Positions 35,698-44,729 of a stretch of 64,000 bases of DNA are shown here, piece after piece. A program made the position numbers and the translations under genes. Below the pieces are notes generated by a model, which was not told the DNA's origin, searched no databases, and worked only from the letters and a program-made list of their open reading frames with translations. The stretch's first letter is position 1, and each line of letters opens with the position of its first letter. The stretch comes from Acetobacter sp. UBA5411 (GTDB lineage: Bacteria > Pseudomonadota > Alphaproteobacteria > Acetobacterales > Acetobacteraceae): the NCBI RefSeq assembly GCF_002409645.1, contig NZ_DHNR01000040.1:18664-82663 (forward strand), written 5' to 3'.

Positions 35698-37155
35698 TTA
35701 CGCGCTCTGAACCTCGTTGGCTCCGGCCACATCGGCAAGCCGATAAGGACCGCCAGCAAGAACCTGCACGGCAAGCTGGGCAAACGCGCCGGTTTCATGC
35801 CCTTCGAAAGACAGCAGCGCATTGCCGTCCGTCCATCGCGCACCCTCCGCATCGCGGCACTGCCAACCAGACAGTTCCGTCTCCGTCAGATGCGACGTCA
35901 GGACATACGGCTTGCCGCTGTCAAACAGCTTGATCTCTCCGATGGCGACACCAAGCGAGCGGCGGTCATCCACAAACACTCCCATGACATCGCTGGGACG
36001 GCTGGTGCGGGACACGATCCTGACCGACCTGACGCCGGATGGAATCCGGAAGGCGGTGTAACCATCCACCTGACGCGATTCCCTGATGATCTGCCCGCTT
36101 TCCGTCACAAGATGCAGATCCGCATCCTGCGTCAGAATCGGCTCCACCGCATGCATCGGGACATCACCATCAATCGCCCGCGCTTCGATACGACGGTAAA
36201 TGGGCTCAACAAAAGCGCGATCCGTTTTCAGCGGGGCCGCAGCATCCGTTTCCCACTGGAAACCACGACCACCAATCCGGGCCGCTCCGGCAATCTGCCT
36301 GAATGAGTGACGGTCACCCGTATCGAGATAGCTTTCCGTCAGTACACCGTCAGCCATGATGATGGCGTGGCTCTCGGTTTCTATGTGGTAATAATCGTAG
36401 GAGAGAATGGACCGGTCATAGAAGATGGATCTGCCGTTCACCAGCATCCGGACGGGCACAAATCCGCCATCCAGATACAGGCAGTGTTCGGCAGTCACCA
36501 GCATATCCTGGGCAGGCACGGCCGGGGCGATTGCATCCTTCAGCACGCGCACTGGATAACCCGCCTCATCTTCATGAGGCAGCGGACGGACCGCAGCATG
36601 GGATTTTCCAGCCCACACCACCTTGCGCGCGACAGGAGCACCGCTCGCATCCGACCATGTGTTCAGGAGATCACCTTCCCGAACATCTTCGACACGCACG
36701 TCACCCGAAGCTGTCGAGATCAGTGTCCCCGCAAGAAAGCAGGCGGTAATTTCATAGTAACTACCAGACTGAGGCACGACATCCGTGAGATTCTTCTGAA
36801 CGTAGTGCGATCCTGACTCTATGGACGACCCAAGATTCAGAAAGTCACCCATTATACGGAAAGAGATACTTCTACCGTCTGTCGTATCATAATTTATGAT
36901 CGTGATATTGCTTGCTTTATTATAAACAACCGTCGAATCAGAGGAAATACTTCCTGAACCGATCTCTATATTAAACTCAGCATTGTTTTACTGGTTTATA
37001 TAGACCTGCGTTCCAGATGAAGATGCCTGTATTGAATCGAGGTATATTGAAGTTCCAGACGCATTGACGTTGATGTAGTTCGTTCCATTCTTGTTAAACG
37101 AACTACTACTTGTGTGCAGAGAGCTATTTTGTGAATTGAGATTATAGATGGTCAT
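35698..37155 (-). pseudogene. Hint-domain protein gene with in-frame stop codon
   Basis: The frame begins at an ATG (37155) with an excellent GGAGAGG site eight bases upstream and would encode about 485 residues. Codon 56 is TAA (36988-36990). The same frame then continues without another stop through 45 further codons to an internal ATG at 36852 and on to 35698. The N-terminal 100 residues are Ser/Asn/Thr-rich and AT-rich in codon use, like a secreted beta-structure. The Hint domain follows: CFLAGTLISTASGDVRVEDV, TAEHCLYLDGGFVPVRMLVNG and YHIETESHAIIMADG. The internal ATG lacks a ribosome binding site. So the gene is probably inactivated, unless the stop is read through or is a sequence error. 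Confidence 0.75.
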
Positions 37156-37548
37156 GACGAATGCCTCTCCGCGACGGAGTGAGTTTCGCCTATTTTATTA
37201 ATGATAGATGAATCATGGAAGATCATTTTTTCAGTTTTAATTAAAAATTTACGAATTTGTATATTTTAAAAACCGATTCTCATAATAGAGATCAATTCTT
37301 CGGTATTACAATAATTTAAGTATAACAGTTACAACGCCATATCGCAGATAGAGTTCCCACTGCGGGCACTCAATACCATCATCAGAAGAAAAATTTTAAT
37401 AAAACGCTATATTCTGCAAATAAAATGCAACAAAAAAATGGAAAACAGCAAAAATCCGCCCTGATGTTTCTGCTCTCATCTAATAGAGTCAGTAACAGGC
37501 TGAATAATCCAGCCAGACCTGTCGTCCGGCTGGATACATGCTTCCAGA
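37156..37548. other. AT-rich intergenic region
   Basis: This region is markedly richer in A and T than its neighbours and holds the promoter region of the broken Hint gene and the 3' flank of the aldehyde dehydrogenase gene. I see no gene in it. The composition suggests either acquired DNA or a silenced regulatory region. Confidence 0.45.
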
Positions 37549-39009
37549 TTACAGCTTCAGACCGGCCATATGCAGCGCCTTGGTTTCAAGGAATTCCTCG
37601 ATACCTTCAGCACCACCCTCACGGCCCAACCCGGACTGCTTCACACCACCAAATGGCGCGCACTCCATAGACACCATGCCGGTGTTGACGCCGACCATGC
37701 CATATTCCAGCGCCTCACCAACGCGCCATGCCCGGCTCATGTCCGTCGTGAAGAAATAGCTGGCCAGTCCGAACGGCGTATCGTTGGCCTTGCGGATCAC
37801 CTCCGCTTCATCGCTGAACTTGAAGATCGGCATCAGCGGCCCGAATGTTTCTTCGCTGAACACGCGCATCTCGGTCGTCACGCCTTCCAGCACGACCGGT
37901 GTGGCGAAATTGCCGTTCGTCTCCAGCGGTGCGCTGACATAACTGGCCCCTTTAGACAGAGCGTCCTCGACATGCTCGCGGACTTTCTTCACGGCGTTTC
38001 CGTTGATGAGCGGCCCCATTGTGACGCCTTCTTCAAGCCCGTTGCCGACCTTGAATTTGGCGACCTCTTCCTTCATGCGGGCGACGAACCGGTCGTGGAT
38101 ACCGTCCTGAACAAAGATGCGGTTGGCGCAGACGCAGGTCTGTCCAGCATTGCGGAACTTGCTGGCCAGCGCTCCCGCGATAGCAGTTTCCAGATCGGCG
38201 TCATCAAAGATGATGAACGGCGCATTACCGCCAAGCTCAAGGCTCAGACGCTTGATGGTGTCGGCTGACTGCTTCATCAGCAGCGCGCCAACATGTGTCG
38301 AACCGGTAAAGGACAGCTTGCGCACGACCGGACTGGAGGTCAACTCAGGACCGATTTCCTTGGCATCGCCGGTCACGAGAGAGAACAGCCCTTTCGGCAG
38401 ACCCGCACGCTCAGCCAGAACGGCCAGCGCCAGCGCGGAATAAGGCGTCAGTTCGGACGGCTTGAGCACCATGCTGCACCCGGCGGCAAAGGCCGGACCG
38501 CATTTACGGGTGATCATGGCGTTGGGAAAGTTCCACGGCGTGATGGCGGCGGTCGTGCCGACCGGCTGCTTCACGGTGAGAACGCGGCGATCCTTCTGCG
38601 GCGGCGTGATGACGGCCCCGTTGATACGGCGGGCCTCTTCCGCGAACCATTTGATGAAGGAAGCACCGTATTTCACTTCGCCCTTCGACTCGGATAGGGG
38701 CTTACCCTGTTCAACCGTCATGATGAGCGCCAGATCGTCCGCGTTTTTCAGGATCAGATCGTACCACGCCATCAGCAGATCGGCGCGCTCGTCTGGGTTG
38801 GTGGTTTTCCACTTGGCCTGCGCCCGATCAGCGGCTTCGATGGCCCGCTGGGTCTCCGCGGCTGTACAGGCCGGAATCGTTCCGATCACTTCACCCGTCG
38901 CCGGATTGGTGACGGACAGCGTCTTGCCTGAAGACGATGTCATCCATTCGCCCGCGATATAGGCCTGTTCACGGAAGAGAGACGGATCGGAAAGATTGGC
39001 AATGCCCAT
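37549..39009 (-). CDS. gabD: NAD(P)-dependent succinate-semialdehyde dehydrogenase
   Basis: A 486-residue aldehyde dehydrogenase. The ATG at 39009 has a perfect GGAGG six bases upstream; the frame is open to 39078 but without such a site. Catalytic residues are Glu in LELGGNAPF and Cys in GQTCVCANRIFV. The coenzyme site is TPWNFPNAMITRK and FTGSTHVGALL. SETFGPLMPIFKF-type and ECAPFGGVKQSGLGREGG segments place it in the SSADH (GabD) class. It may instead act on glutarate or other short semialdehydes. No gabT is adjacent, though an omega-transaminase lies 7 kb away. Confidence 0.88.
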   Translation of the reverse strand: MGIANLSDPSLFREQAYIAGEWMTSSSGKTLSVTNPATGEVIGTIPACTAAETQRAIEAADRAQAKWKTTNPDERADLLMAWYDLILKNADDLALIMTVEQGKPLSESKGEVKYGASFIKWFAEEARRINGAVITPPQKDRRVLTVKQPVGTTAAITPWNFPNAMITRKCGPAFAAGCSMVLKPSELTPYSALALAVLAERAGLPKGLFSLVTGDAKEIGPELTSSPVVRKLSFTGSTHVGALLMKQSADTIKRLSLELGGNAPFIIFDDADLETAIAGALASKFRNAGQTCVCANRIFVQDGIHDRFVARMKEEVAKFKVGNGLEEGVTMGPLINGNAVKKVREHVEDALSKGASYVSAPLETNGNFATPVVLEGVTTEMRVFSEETFGPLMPIFKFSDEAEVIRKANDTPFGLASYFFTTDMSRAWRVGEALEYGMVGVNTGMVSMECAPFGGVKQSGLGREGGAEGIEEFLETKALHMAGLKL

Positions 39010-39118
39010 GATGGACCTCCGGATGAGCGGCGCTCTGTTGAGATGCCGGCTTTCTGCCACCCAGAGATAGAGTGACATTACGCCAGACAGATTAACCTTT
39101 CTGACGCTGGAGGGTTTT

Positions 39119-39889
39119 TCAGTCCAGCGTGATCATGACGGGAACATGGTCGGATGGCTGGGGCATCGCCCGCTCGGCCTTGTCCGGTTCCGCTTTGACA
39201 AGACGTTCGGCCACGGCGGGTGAAAGCAGAAGATGGTCGATGCGGAGTCCCATATCCCGATTGAAGGACCCGGCCTGATAGTCCCAGAATGTATAGATCG
39301 TCTCGTCCGGGTGAAGCGCCCGCACGGCGTCCGTCAGACCAAGCCAGAGCAACCGCCTGAAAGCGGCGCGGCTTTCAGGACGGACGAGCGCATCCGTAGC
39401 TGGCAATGAGCCGGGCGCAAGATCCCGGTCTGTCGGACAGACATTGTAGTCGCCAGCAAGAATGAAATCCGTGTCCGCCCGCAGCATGGTTTCCGCATGA
39501 CGGGCAAGAGCATCCAAGAATTCGAGCTTGCCGAGATAACCGGCTTCACCGCCGGAATTACCGTTAGGAAGGTACAGGTTTCCCACTGTCAGGGAATCAA
39601 GCCTGACCTCAATATAACGTGCCGGTGGTTCCGGATCACTCAGACCCGGCAGCTTACGGGCCAGCACCTCGACAGGACGGCGGGAAAGAACCGCCACGCC
39701 ATTGTAGGATTTCTGTCCGACACAATGAGAGATGTAACCGGCTTCCTCGAAGACCGAAGCGGGGAACAGATGATCCTCGCACTTGATTTCCTGCAACAGC
39801 AGCAGGTCCGGTTCATTACGCTTCAACCAGTCGAGGACAAGAGACTGACGCTGACGGATGGAATTGACATTCCAGGTCGCAATTTTCAT
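39119..39889 (-). CDS. xthA: Exodeoxyribonuclease III
   Basis: A 256-residue AP endonuclease/3'-exonuclease of base-excision repair. Mg-binding and catalytic motifs are visible: ATWNVNSIRQR at the start, LLLQEIKCED, GNLYLPNG, LAGDYNVCPTDRDL, RIDHLLLS and the terminal SDHVPVMI. Length is normal. It stands on the same strand as the A-type carrier gene about 120 bases upstream. Confidence 0.95.
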   Translation of the reverse strand: MKIATWNVNSIRQRQSLVLDWLKRNEPDLLLLQEIKCEDHLFPASVFEEAGYISHCVGQKSYNGVAVLSRRPVEVLARKLPGLSDPEPPARYIEVRLDSLTVGNLYLPNGNSGGEAGYLGKLEFLDALARHAETMLRADTDFILAGDYNVCPTDRDLAPGSLPATDALVRPESRAAFRRLLWLGLTDAVRALHPDETIYTFWDYQAGSFNRDMGLRIDHLLLSPAVAERLVKAEPDKAERAMPQPSDHVPVMITLD

Positions 39890-40010
39890 GGCGTTGTGGC
39901 GGCCTTGTGAACCGGGTGTGCGGAGTGGCCTGCATCCGCAGACCCGAGGAAAGGCCGGGCTGTCATTCTGCTACGAAGAAAATCAGGCCACGACGGAAAA
40001 GACAGCAGCG

Positions 40011-40352
40011 TCAGGCGAGCGAAAAGCTCGTGCCGCATCCACAGCCTGAGGCCGCATTGGGATTGTTTACTGCAAAATGCGCACCCATCAGTTTGTCGAC
40101 AAAATCGAGTTCACCGCCATTCATCAGGTCCAGACTAACAGGATCGACCACGACACGAATGCCATGACTGGTCACTACAAAGTCTTCCGGCGACGTTTCC
40201 GGGTCGAGTTTGAACTCGTACTGAAAGCCGTTGCAGCCTCCCGCCGAAACGGAAACGCGCAAGGCGAACGTCGATTCGACCGCTCCTTTACTCGCGATGA
40301 TCTCAGCGATGCGTCTGGCGGCGGCGTCGGAAACGGTGAAGCTCTGGGTCAT
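40011..40352 (-). CDS. erpA: A-type iron-sulfur cluster insertion protein (ErpA/IscA family)
   Basis: A 113-residue protein that delivers Fe-S clusters to targets. The three ligand cysteines are in VSAGGCNGFQYEF and the C-terminal SGCGCGTSF. The VDPVSLDLMNGGELDFVD segment is standard. ErpA versus IscA cannot be settled from sequence alone, but the isolated position outside an isc/suf cluster suits ErpA. It lies between xthA and the PII gene. Confidence 0.9.
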   Translation of the reverse strand: MTQSFTVSDAAARRIAEIIASKGAVESTFALRVSVSAGGCNGFQYEFKLDPETSPEDFVVTSHGIRVVVDPVSLDLMNGGELDFVDKLMGAHFAVNNPNAASGCGCGTSFSLA

Positions 40353-40516
40353 GAGGGGATAATGGGTTGTCGAAGCGTCAATGTGAAGAGGGACAATAGC
40401 GGGAGGACTTCACAACAGAAAAATTGATTAAAGCCCGTTCCTGAAGGAGCCGGACGGGTGATCGACCCGCCCCGCAGGCGCCCTTCATCAGATTCATGGG
40501 GCAGTTTGGGGGATGA

Positions 40517-40855
40517 TTAAAGCGCCTCGTCACCACTCTCACGCGTACGGATACGCACGACACGGCTGAGATCGCTCACAAAAATCTTTCCGTCACCAAT
40601 TTTTCCGGTGTGCGCGGACTGGAGAATGGCCTCAACCACCTGATCGACCAGCGCATCAGAGGTTGCAATTTCGATCCTGATCTTGGGCAGAAAGCTGACG
40701 TGGTACTCTGCCCCACGATAGATCTCGGTCTGTCCTTTCTGACGACCGAATCCTTTGACTTCAGACACGGTCAGCCCCTGGATCCCCAACGGCGAGAGCG
40801 CGTCGCGGACGTCGTCGAGCTTGAAGGGCTTGATAATTGCCGTGACGAGCTTCAT
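40517..40855 (-). CDS. glnB: Nitrogen regulatory protein PII
   Basis: A 112-residue trimeric signalling protein that reads 2-oxoglutarate and ATP/ADP. The T-loop includes the modifiable Tyr in TEIYRGAEYHVSF. The B-loop TGKIGDGKIFV and C-loop end RIRTRESGDEAL are present. The N-terminal MKLVTAIIKPFKLDDVRDAL is standard. Neither glnA nor amtB is adjacent, so GlnB versus GlnK is not resolved by context. The upstream side is divergent from the UbiH-type gene. Confidence 0.93.
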   Translation of the reverse strand: MKLVTAIIKPFKLDDVRDALSPLGIQGLTVSEVKGFGRQKGQTEIYRGAEYHVSFLPKIRIEIATSDALVDQVVEAILQSAHTGKIGDGKIFVSDLSRVVRIRTRESGDEAL

Positions 40856-41067
40856 CCCAGTTCCTCTTTAATCACCAGAAAATTCACAACGATGCCGTAA
40901 TGGCTTTGCCAAGGAAGCATATTGTTTCCTTCCTGTCACGTCATATGGATGACATCGCTTGGGATGGTTCGAACGCGCAAAGCATGCCATGAGTTTCGCC
41001 ACAGAAGCCGGGCTGTTTTCTACGCACGCAGGCTCGGCGTAAATTATTGAATTCATGGAGGCTCGGT

Positions 41068-42312
41068 ATGTCCAGCACGACGGAACAGAGCACTGGTGAA
41101 CAAGGTCGTGGCGAAACAGTCACGGACGTCGCGGTCTGCATCATCGGCGCGGGGCCTGTAGGGGCCACGCTGGCATGCCGCCTTGCCCGTGACGGCGTTC
41201 CCGTGGCCGTCGTGGACCGGGCAGCGCTTCCGCCGATGGAAAATCCGGAATTCGACGGACGGGCCTACGCCATTGCCGCCGGATCAAAAAACCTTCTGGA
41301 AGCCGCCGGAGTCTGGGAACATCTCCCGCAGATCCCCTGCCCCATCGAGGACATTCTTGTCACGGACGGCAGGCCGGGACAGCCCCCTTCCCCGCTGTCT
41401 CTTGAGTTCACCCGTGAGGACTCGACACAGCCGTTCGGATGGATGGCGGAAGCCCGCGCCCTCCGCGTGGCGCTGAACGCAACGCTGCACAATGCCCCTC
41501 TGGTGACGGTGCTTGCCCCTGCCGATGTCTCGATCGTGCGGAATGAAAACGGTGTGACCGTAAAAGCCACGGATGGCCGCACGATACGGGCGCAGCTTCT
41601 TGTCGCCGCAGACGGTCGCGGAAGCCGCACACGCTCGCAGGCCGGCATTCCCATCACGAAACTCGCCTACGGTCAGAGCGGCATCGTCTGTGCAATCGCC
41701 CACGAATACCCGCATGACAACGGCGCGCTTGAGCATTTCCTGCCGGGTGGTCCCTTCGCCCAGCTTCCGATGACCGGCACCGCCGAGCATCCCAATCTTT
41801 CAGCGATTGTCTGGAGTGAAAAGGACGCGATGGCCCGACGAATCGCGGCCCTTCCGGAAGAGCAGTTCAAGCGTGAACTGAAGCGTCGCATCGGTGATCG
41901 GCTGGGAGACGTCACGCCAGTTGGTCGCCGCTGGGTATATCCGCTCGCTGCGCAGTATGCTCAGCGCTACACGGCCACACGTCTTGTACTGGCAGGCGAC
42001 GCGGCCCACGGCATCCATCCAATCGCCGGACAGGGCCTCAATCTCGGCTTTCGGGATGTGATCGCGCTTTCGGATATCCTGATTACGGCGCACGGCAAGG
42101 GAGAAGACCTCGGTAATCCAGCCCTGCTGGCCCGCTATCAGGCGCGGTGCCGTCCTGCAAACATGATGATGTTTGTGGCGACCGACGCGCTGGATCGTCT
42201 GTTCAGCAACGACAATCCGGTGCTGCGTCTGGCAAGAGATGTCGGGATTGCAACCGTTCAGCGCCTGCCCCGGCTGCGCAAGGCGTTCGTCAAACACGCG
42301 ATGGGCGTCTGA
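41068..42312 (+). CDS. UbiH/UbiF/Coq6 family FAD-dependent monooxygenase
   Basis: A 414-residue flavoprotein hydroxylase, probably acting on the ubiquinone ring. The ATG at 41068 follows GGAGG by six bases. FAD is bound by VCIIGAGPVGATLACRLA near residue 20. The middle DGRGSRTRSQAGI motif and the LVLAGDAAHGIHPIAGQGLNLGFRD motif are diagnostic of the UbiH family. Which ring position is hydroxylated cannot be told from sequence alone. Ubiquinone feeds the periplasmic dehydrogenases typical of acetic acid bacteria. A repeat and three hairpins follow the gene. Confidence 0.88.
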   Translation: MSSTTEQSTGEQGRGETVTDVAVCIIGAGPVGATLACRLARDGVPVAVVDRAALPPMENPEFDGRAYAIAAGSKNLLEAAGVWEHLPQIPCPIEDILVTDGRPGQPPSPLSLEFTREDSTQPFGWMAEARALRVALNATLHNAPLVTVLAPADVSIVRNENGVTVKATDGRTIRAQLLVAADGRGSRTRSQAGIPITKLAYGQSGIVCAIAHEYPHDNGALEHFLPGGPFAQLPMTGTAEHPNLSAIVWSEKDAMARRIAALPEEQFKRELKRRIGDRLGDVTPVGRRWVYPLAAQYAQRYTATRLVLAGDAAHGIHPIAGQGLNLGFRDVIALSDILITAHGKGEDLGNPALLARYQARCRPANMMMFVATDALDRLFSNDNPVLRLARDVGIATVQRLPRLRKAFVKHAMGV

Positions 42313-42319
42313 TCCCAAC

Positions 42320-42419
42320 AGGGCTCTGCCCCATAACCCCGCCAAAGGCTCGCCTTTGGAAACCGTTTAATCGGGGTCAAAGGGACTGCGGTCCCTTGCG
42401 GGTGCGGGCAGTGCCCGCA
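42320..42419. repeat. 3'-end hairpin repeat, copy D
   Basis: Several stems lie just after the monooxygenase gene: GGGC-TCT-GCCC at about 42321-42330, CCAAAGGC-TC-GCCTTTGG at 42342-42359, AAGGGAC-TGCG-GTCCCTT at 42380-42397 and TGCGGGC-AGT-GCCCGCA at 42403-42419. Order and partial sequence match copy B. Confidence 0.7.
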
Positions 42420-42476
42420 TACGGGTCATTCATTGGGATAATGACCCCAAACGCAATTTATCGCCTTGGAAACAGA

Positions 42477-42549
42477 AAAGGTCCGGGAGAACCGGACCTT
42501 TGAATACCTGCCGGTATATCCCCGGCAGGTAACGGCACCTGATGGTGCC
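42477..42549. other. Three consecutive stem-loops
   Basis: AAAGGTCCGG/CCGGACCTTT (42477-42501, 5-base loop), TACCTGCCGG/CCGGCAGGTA (42505-42531, 7-base loop) and GGCACC/GGTGCC (42534-42549, 4-base loop) follow with gaps of only 3 and 2 bases. They lie between convergent genes. Neither side has a long T tract. They may be a bidirectional transcript end or a small structured RNA. Confidence 0.75.
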
Positions 42550-42568
42550 GCTCTACTAAGGCAGTCGT

Positions 42569-42859
42569 TCAGCCAGTCAGGTCTGAACGGATACGGCTGC
42601 GTGGGCGACGGGATGCATCGCCTACACGCGTCGTGGGACGCTGTGTCCGGTTCTCGGACGTAGACTTCAGTGCCGGAGCAGCAGCCAGTTCGGCCTCAAG
42701 CTGGGCAATACGCTTGCGCACGCTGTCCCGCAGGGCGGGAGCCGTGTGCGACTTCATGGATGCCAGCGTTTCCTTGAGGTCACGAAGCTGCTTCTGCTTC
42801 TCAGCAAGAGTACGGCGGATCGGCTGATTATCCGAAAGCTGGCCGTGAAAAGCACGCAT
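42569..42859 (-). CDS. Small coiled-coil protein, hypothetical
   Basis: A 96-residue protein. Residues 18-60 are a charged coiled coil (AEKQKQLRDLKETLASM, RKRIAQLEAELAAAP). The last 30 residues are basic, Arg/Ser-rich and probably disordered. No signal peptide or known domain is recognised. It lies between a strong terminator upstream and a triple hairpin downstream, so it is probably a single-gene transcript. Confidence 0.55.
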   Translation of the reverse strand: MRAFHGQLSDNQPIRRTLAEKQKQLRDLKETLASMKSHTAPALRDSVRKRIAQLEAELAAAPALKSTSENRTQRPTTRVGDASRRPRSRIRSDLTG

Positions 42860-42930
42860 GTTTCAAAACCCATTCAGGCAGGACAAAAGGTTACCCCCAT
42901 ATCTGGAGGACAGATTCTAACAAAAAGTGA

Positions 42931-43017
42931 AAAAACAGACTCTCTCACCTGTCCTTTACGACTGACCAGTCCTGCCGACGGGCGAGAACGACAGACGTGA
43001 GAGGGCTGTCTGTTTTT
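42931..43017 (-). terminator. Long bidirectional terminator-like structure after hisC
   Basis: AAAAACAGAC (42931-42940) pairs with GTCTGTTTTT (43008-43017), and CTCTCAC (42942-42948) with GTGAGAG (42997-43003), leaving about 48 bases in between. Both ends carry A/T tracts, so it can terminate from either side. It lies 38 bases past the hisC stop. Confidence 0.75.
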
Positions 43018-43055
43018 CGGAGTGCGGGAAAGTGTTCAGAAAATGGAAGTCGGCG

Positions 43056-44135
43056 TTAATCCGGCGACTGATCATTTCTGTGCAGGATATCCTGCAACGC
43101 CTTCACCAGTGCTGCGCATTGCGCATCGGTTCCGACCGTGATCCTGAGCCAGGATGATGTTCGCGGGCCTTTAAGATGGCGCACGATTATCGCCCTTTCT
43201 CTCAACGCGGCCGCCAGCATGGCAGCCTCACGATCCTGATGCCGAGCGTAAACAAAGTTGGCGCTGGAAGGCAAGACCTCAAAACCGAGTTCCGCGAGGG
43301 AGCCCGACAGAGCCGTCCGGGTCGCCATGACCTTGTTGACGCATTCGGCAAGCCATTCTTCATCTTCATAGGCCGCCAGAGCGCCAGCCTGAGCCAGACG
43401 GTCGAGCGGATAGGAATTGAAACTGTCCTTCACGCGGACCAGCCCTTCAATCAGGGCAGGATCGCCGACAGCAAAACCGACACGCAGGCCAGCCAGTCCC
43501 CGTGATTTGGAGAATGTCTGGACCACCAGAAGATTCGGATAGCGACTGACGAGTGAAACAGCGGATTCAGCACCGAAATCCACATAGGCTTCATCAATCA
43601 GCACAACCCGATCCGGATGCGCAGCCAGCAGTTTCTCGATGTCTCCAAGCCCCAGCGCAATCCCTGTCGGCGCGTTGGGGTTGGCCAGCACGATACCGCT
43701 GTTCGGACGGTTGAAGTCCTCGATCCGCACACGCAGCCCGTCATCAAGCGGCACAGTCTCAAACGGCAGGCCATAAAGACCGCAATAGACCGGATAAAAA
43801 CTGTAGGTCACATCGGCGAACAGCACAGGCTCGCCATGGTTGAAGAACGCCTGAAACGCATGCGCCAAAACTTCGTCCGAACCATTGCCAGTAAAGACAT
43901 GCTCCGCCGTCAGACCCGACCGCCGCGCGATAGCCTCGCGCAGGGCCAAAGAGGCCGGGTCAGGATAAAGCCGAAGAGTCTCATCGGTTGCCGCCTGCAT
44001 GGCCGCAATCGCCTTGGGCGACGGGCCATAAGGACTCTCGTTGGTGTTCAGCTTGATGAGATTGGTCAGACGCGGCTGCTCACCGGGAACATAAGGCGTG
44101 AGGCGGTGAACAAGCGGGCTCCAGAAACGACTCAT
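43056..44135 (-). CDS. hisC: Histidinol-phosphate aminotransferase
   Basis: A 359-residue PLP enzyme of histidine biosynthesis (class I/II aminotransferase). Motifs: LNTNESPYGPSPKA near the start, TGNGSDEVLAHAF for cofactor phosphate, NPNAPTGIALG, VLIDEAYVDFG, and FSKSRGLAGLRVGFAVGDP with the PLP Lys. Some HisC-like enzymes also act on aromatic amino acids. Its start overlaps the stop of an ankyrin-repeat gene by four bases (ATGA at 44132-44135). Other his genes are not in this window. Confidence 0.93.
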   Translation of the reverse strand: MSRFWSPLVHRLTPYVPGEQPRLTNLIKLNTNESPYGPSPKAIAAMQAATDETLRLYPDPASLALREAIARRSGLTAEHVFTGNGSDEVLAHAFQAFFNHGEPVLFADVTYSFYPVYCGLYGLPFETVPLDDGLRVRIEDFNRPNSGIVLANPNAPTGIALGLGDIEKLLAAHPDRVVLIDEAYVDFGAESAVSLVSRYPNLLVVQTFSKSRGLAGLRVGFAVGDPALIEGLVRVKDSFNSYPLDRLAQAGALAAYEDEEWLAECVNKVMATRTALSGSLAELGFEVLPSSANFVYARHQDREAAMLAAALRERAIIVRHLKGPRTSSWLRITVGTDAQCAALVKALQDILHRNDQSPD

Positions 44136-44641
44136 GAAGAGATTCCAAAAAGAGTGAGCAGATCAGGATGGCCCTGCGCAACAGCCATTTCACGCGCGCT
44201 CTGGCCTTCGCCGTCCTTCTGGTCCGGATCAGCCCCTGCTTCAAGCAGATAACGCGCCATATCCGTGCGCCCGAACATGACGGCAAACATCAGCGGCGTA
44301 CGGCCCACGCTGTTGACGGCATCCACCGCCGCGCCATGCGCGATGAGGATTTCGGCAATTGGGCGGTCACCCTTGAACGCGACACCAGCCAGCGCCGTCG
44401 CGCCCTTGGCGTCGGTTTTGTCAACCGACGCACCGGATTCGAGCAGTTGCTTCACCGTGTCCGCGCGTCCGTTATAGGCGGCCAGAATCAGCGGCGTGTA
44501 TCCCTTGTCATTCGTGACATCCGGGCTCAGGCCTGCCGCGATAAATTCGCGGACAAGATCCGTCTGACCGTCACGCGCAGCTTCAAGGAACAGGGTTTCG
44601 ATTTCCGCTTGATCGAATGTCTCGCCTTCATGTTCTGGCAT
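44132..44641 (-). CDS. Ankyrin repeat protein
   Basis: A 169-residue soluble protein from the ATG at 44641, which follows AAGGGAG; an in-frame ATG at 44665 is weaker. It has about four ankyrin repeats: LFLEAARDGQTDLVREFIAAG, GYTPLILAAYNGRADTVKQLLESG, GATALAGVAFKGDRPIAEILI and GRTPLMFAVMFGRTDMARYLLEAG. No signal peptide. Likely a protein-interaction module in the cytoplasm. It is translationally coupled to hisC, a pairing that may be operonic convenience only. Confidence 0.88.
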   Translation of the reverse strand: MPEHEGETFDQAEIETLFLEAARDGQTDLVREFIAAGLSPDVTNDKGYTPLILAAYNGRADTVKQLLESGASVDKTDAKGATALAGVAFKGDRPIAEILIAHGAAVDAVNSVGRTPLMFAVMFGRTDMARYLLEAGADPDQKDGEGQSAREMAVAQGHPDLLTLFGISS

Positions 44642-44729
44642 CTGACTCTCCCTTCCCGGTTCCACTGCAACGCCCGCACGGAAGGCGCTGCTGATCTTCT
44701 ACGTTATTCGGCCGTCTCTGCGAAGGACG

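Noticed and set aside
37549..39009. A complete GABA pathway near gabD
   Set aside because: No gabT-type gene is adjacent. The omega-transaminase 7 kb away pairs better with the decarboxylase beside it.
40960..40975. GGTTCGAAC, resembling a tRNA T-loop
   Set aside because: The sequence around it does not fold into a cloverleaf and lacks an acceptor stem on either strand; the motif is palindromic and can occur by chance.
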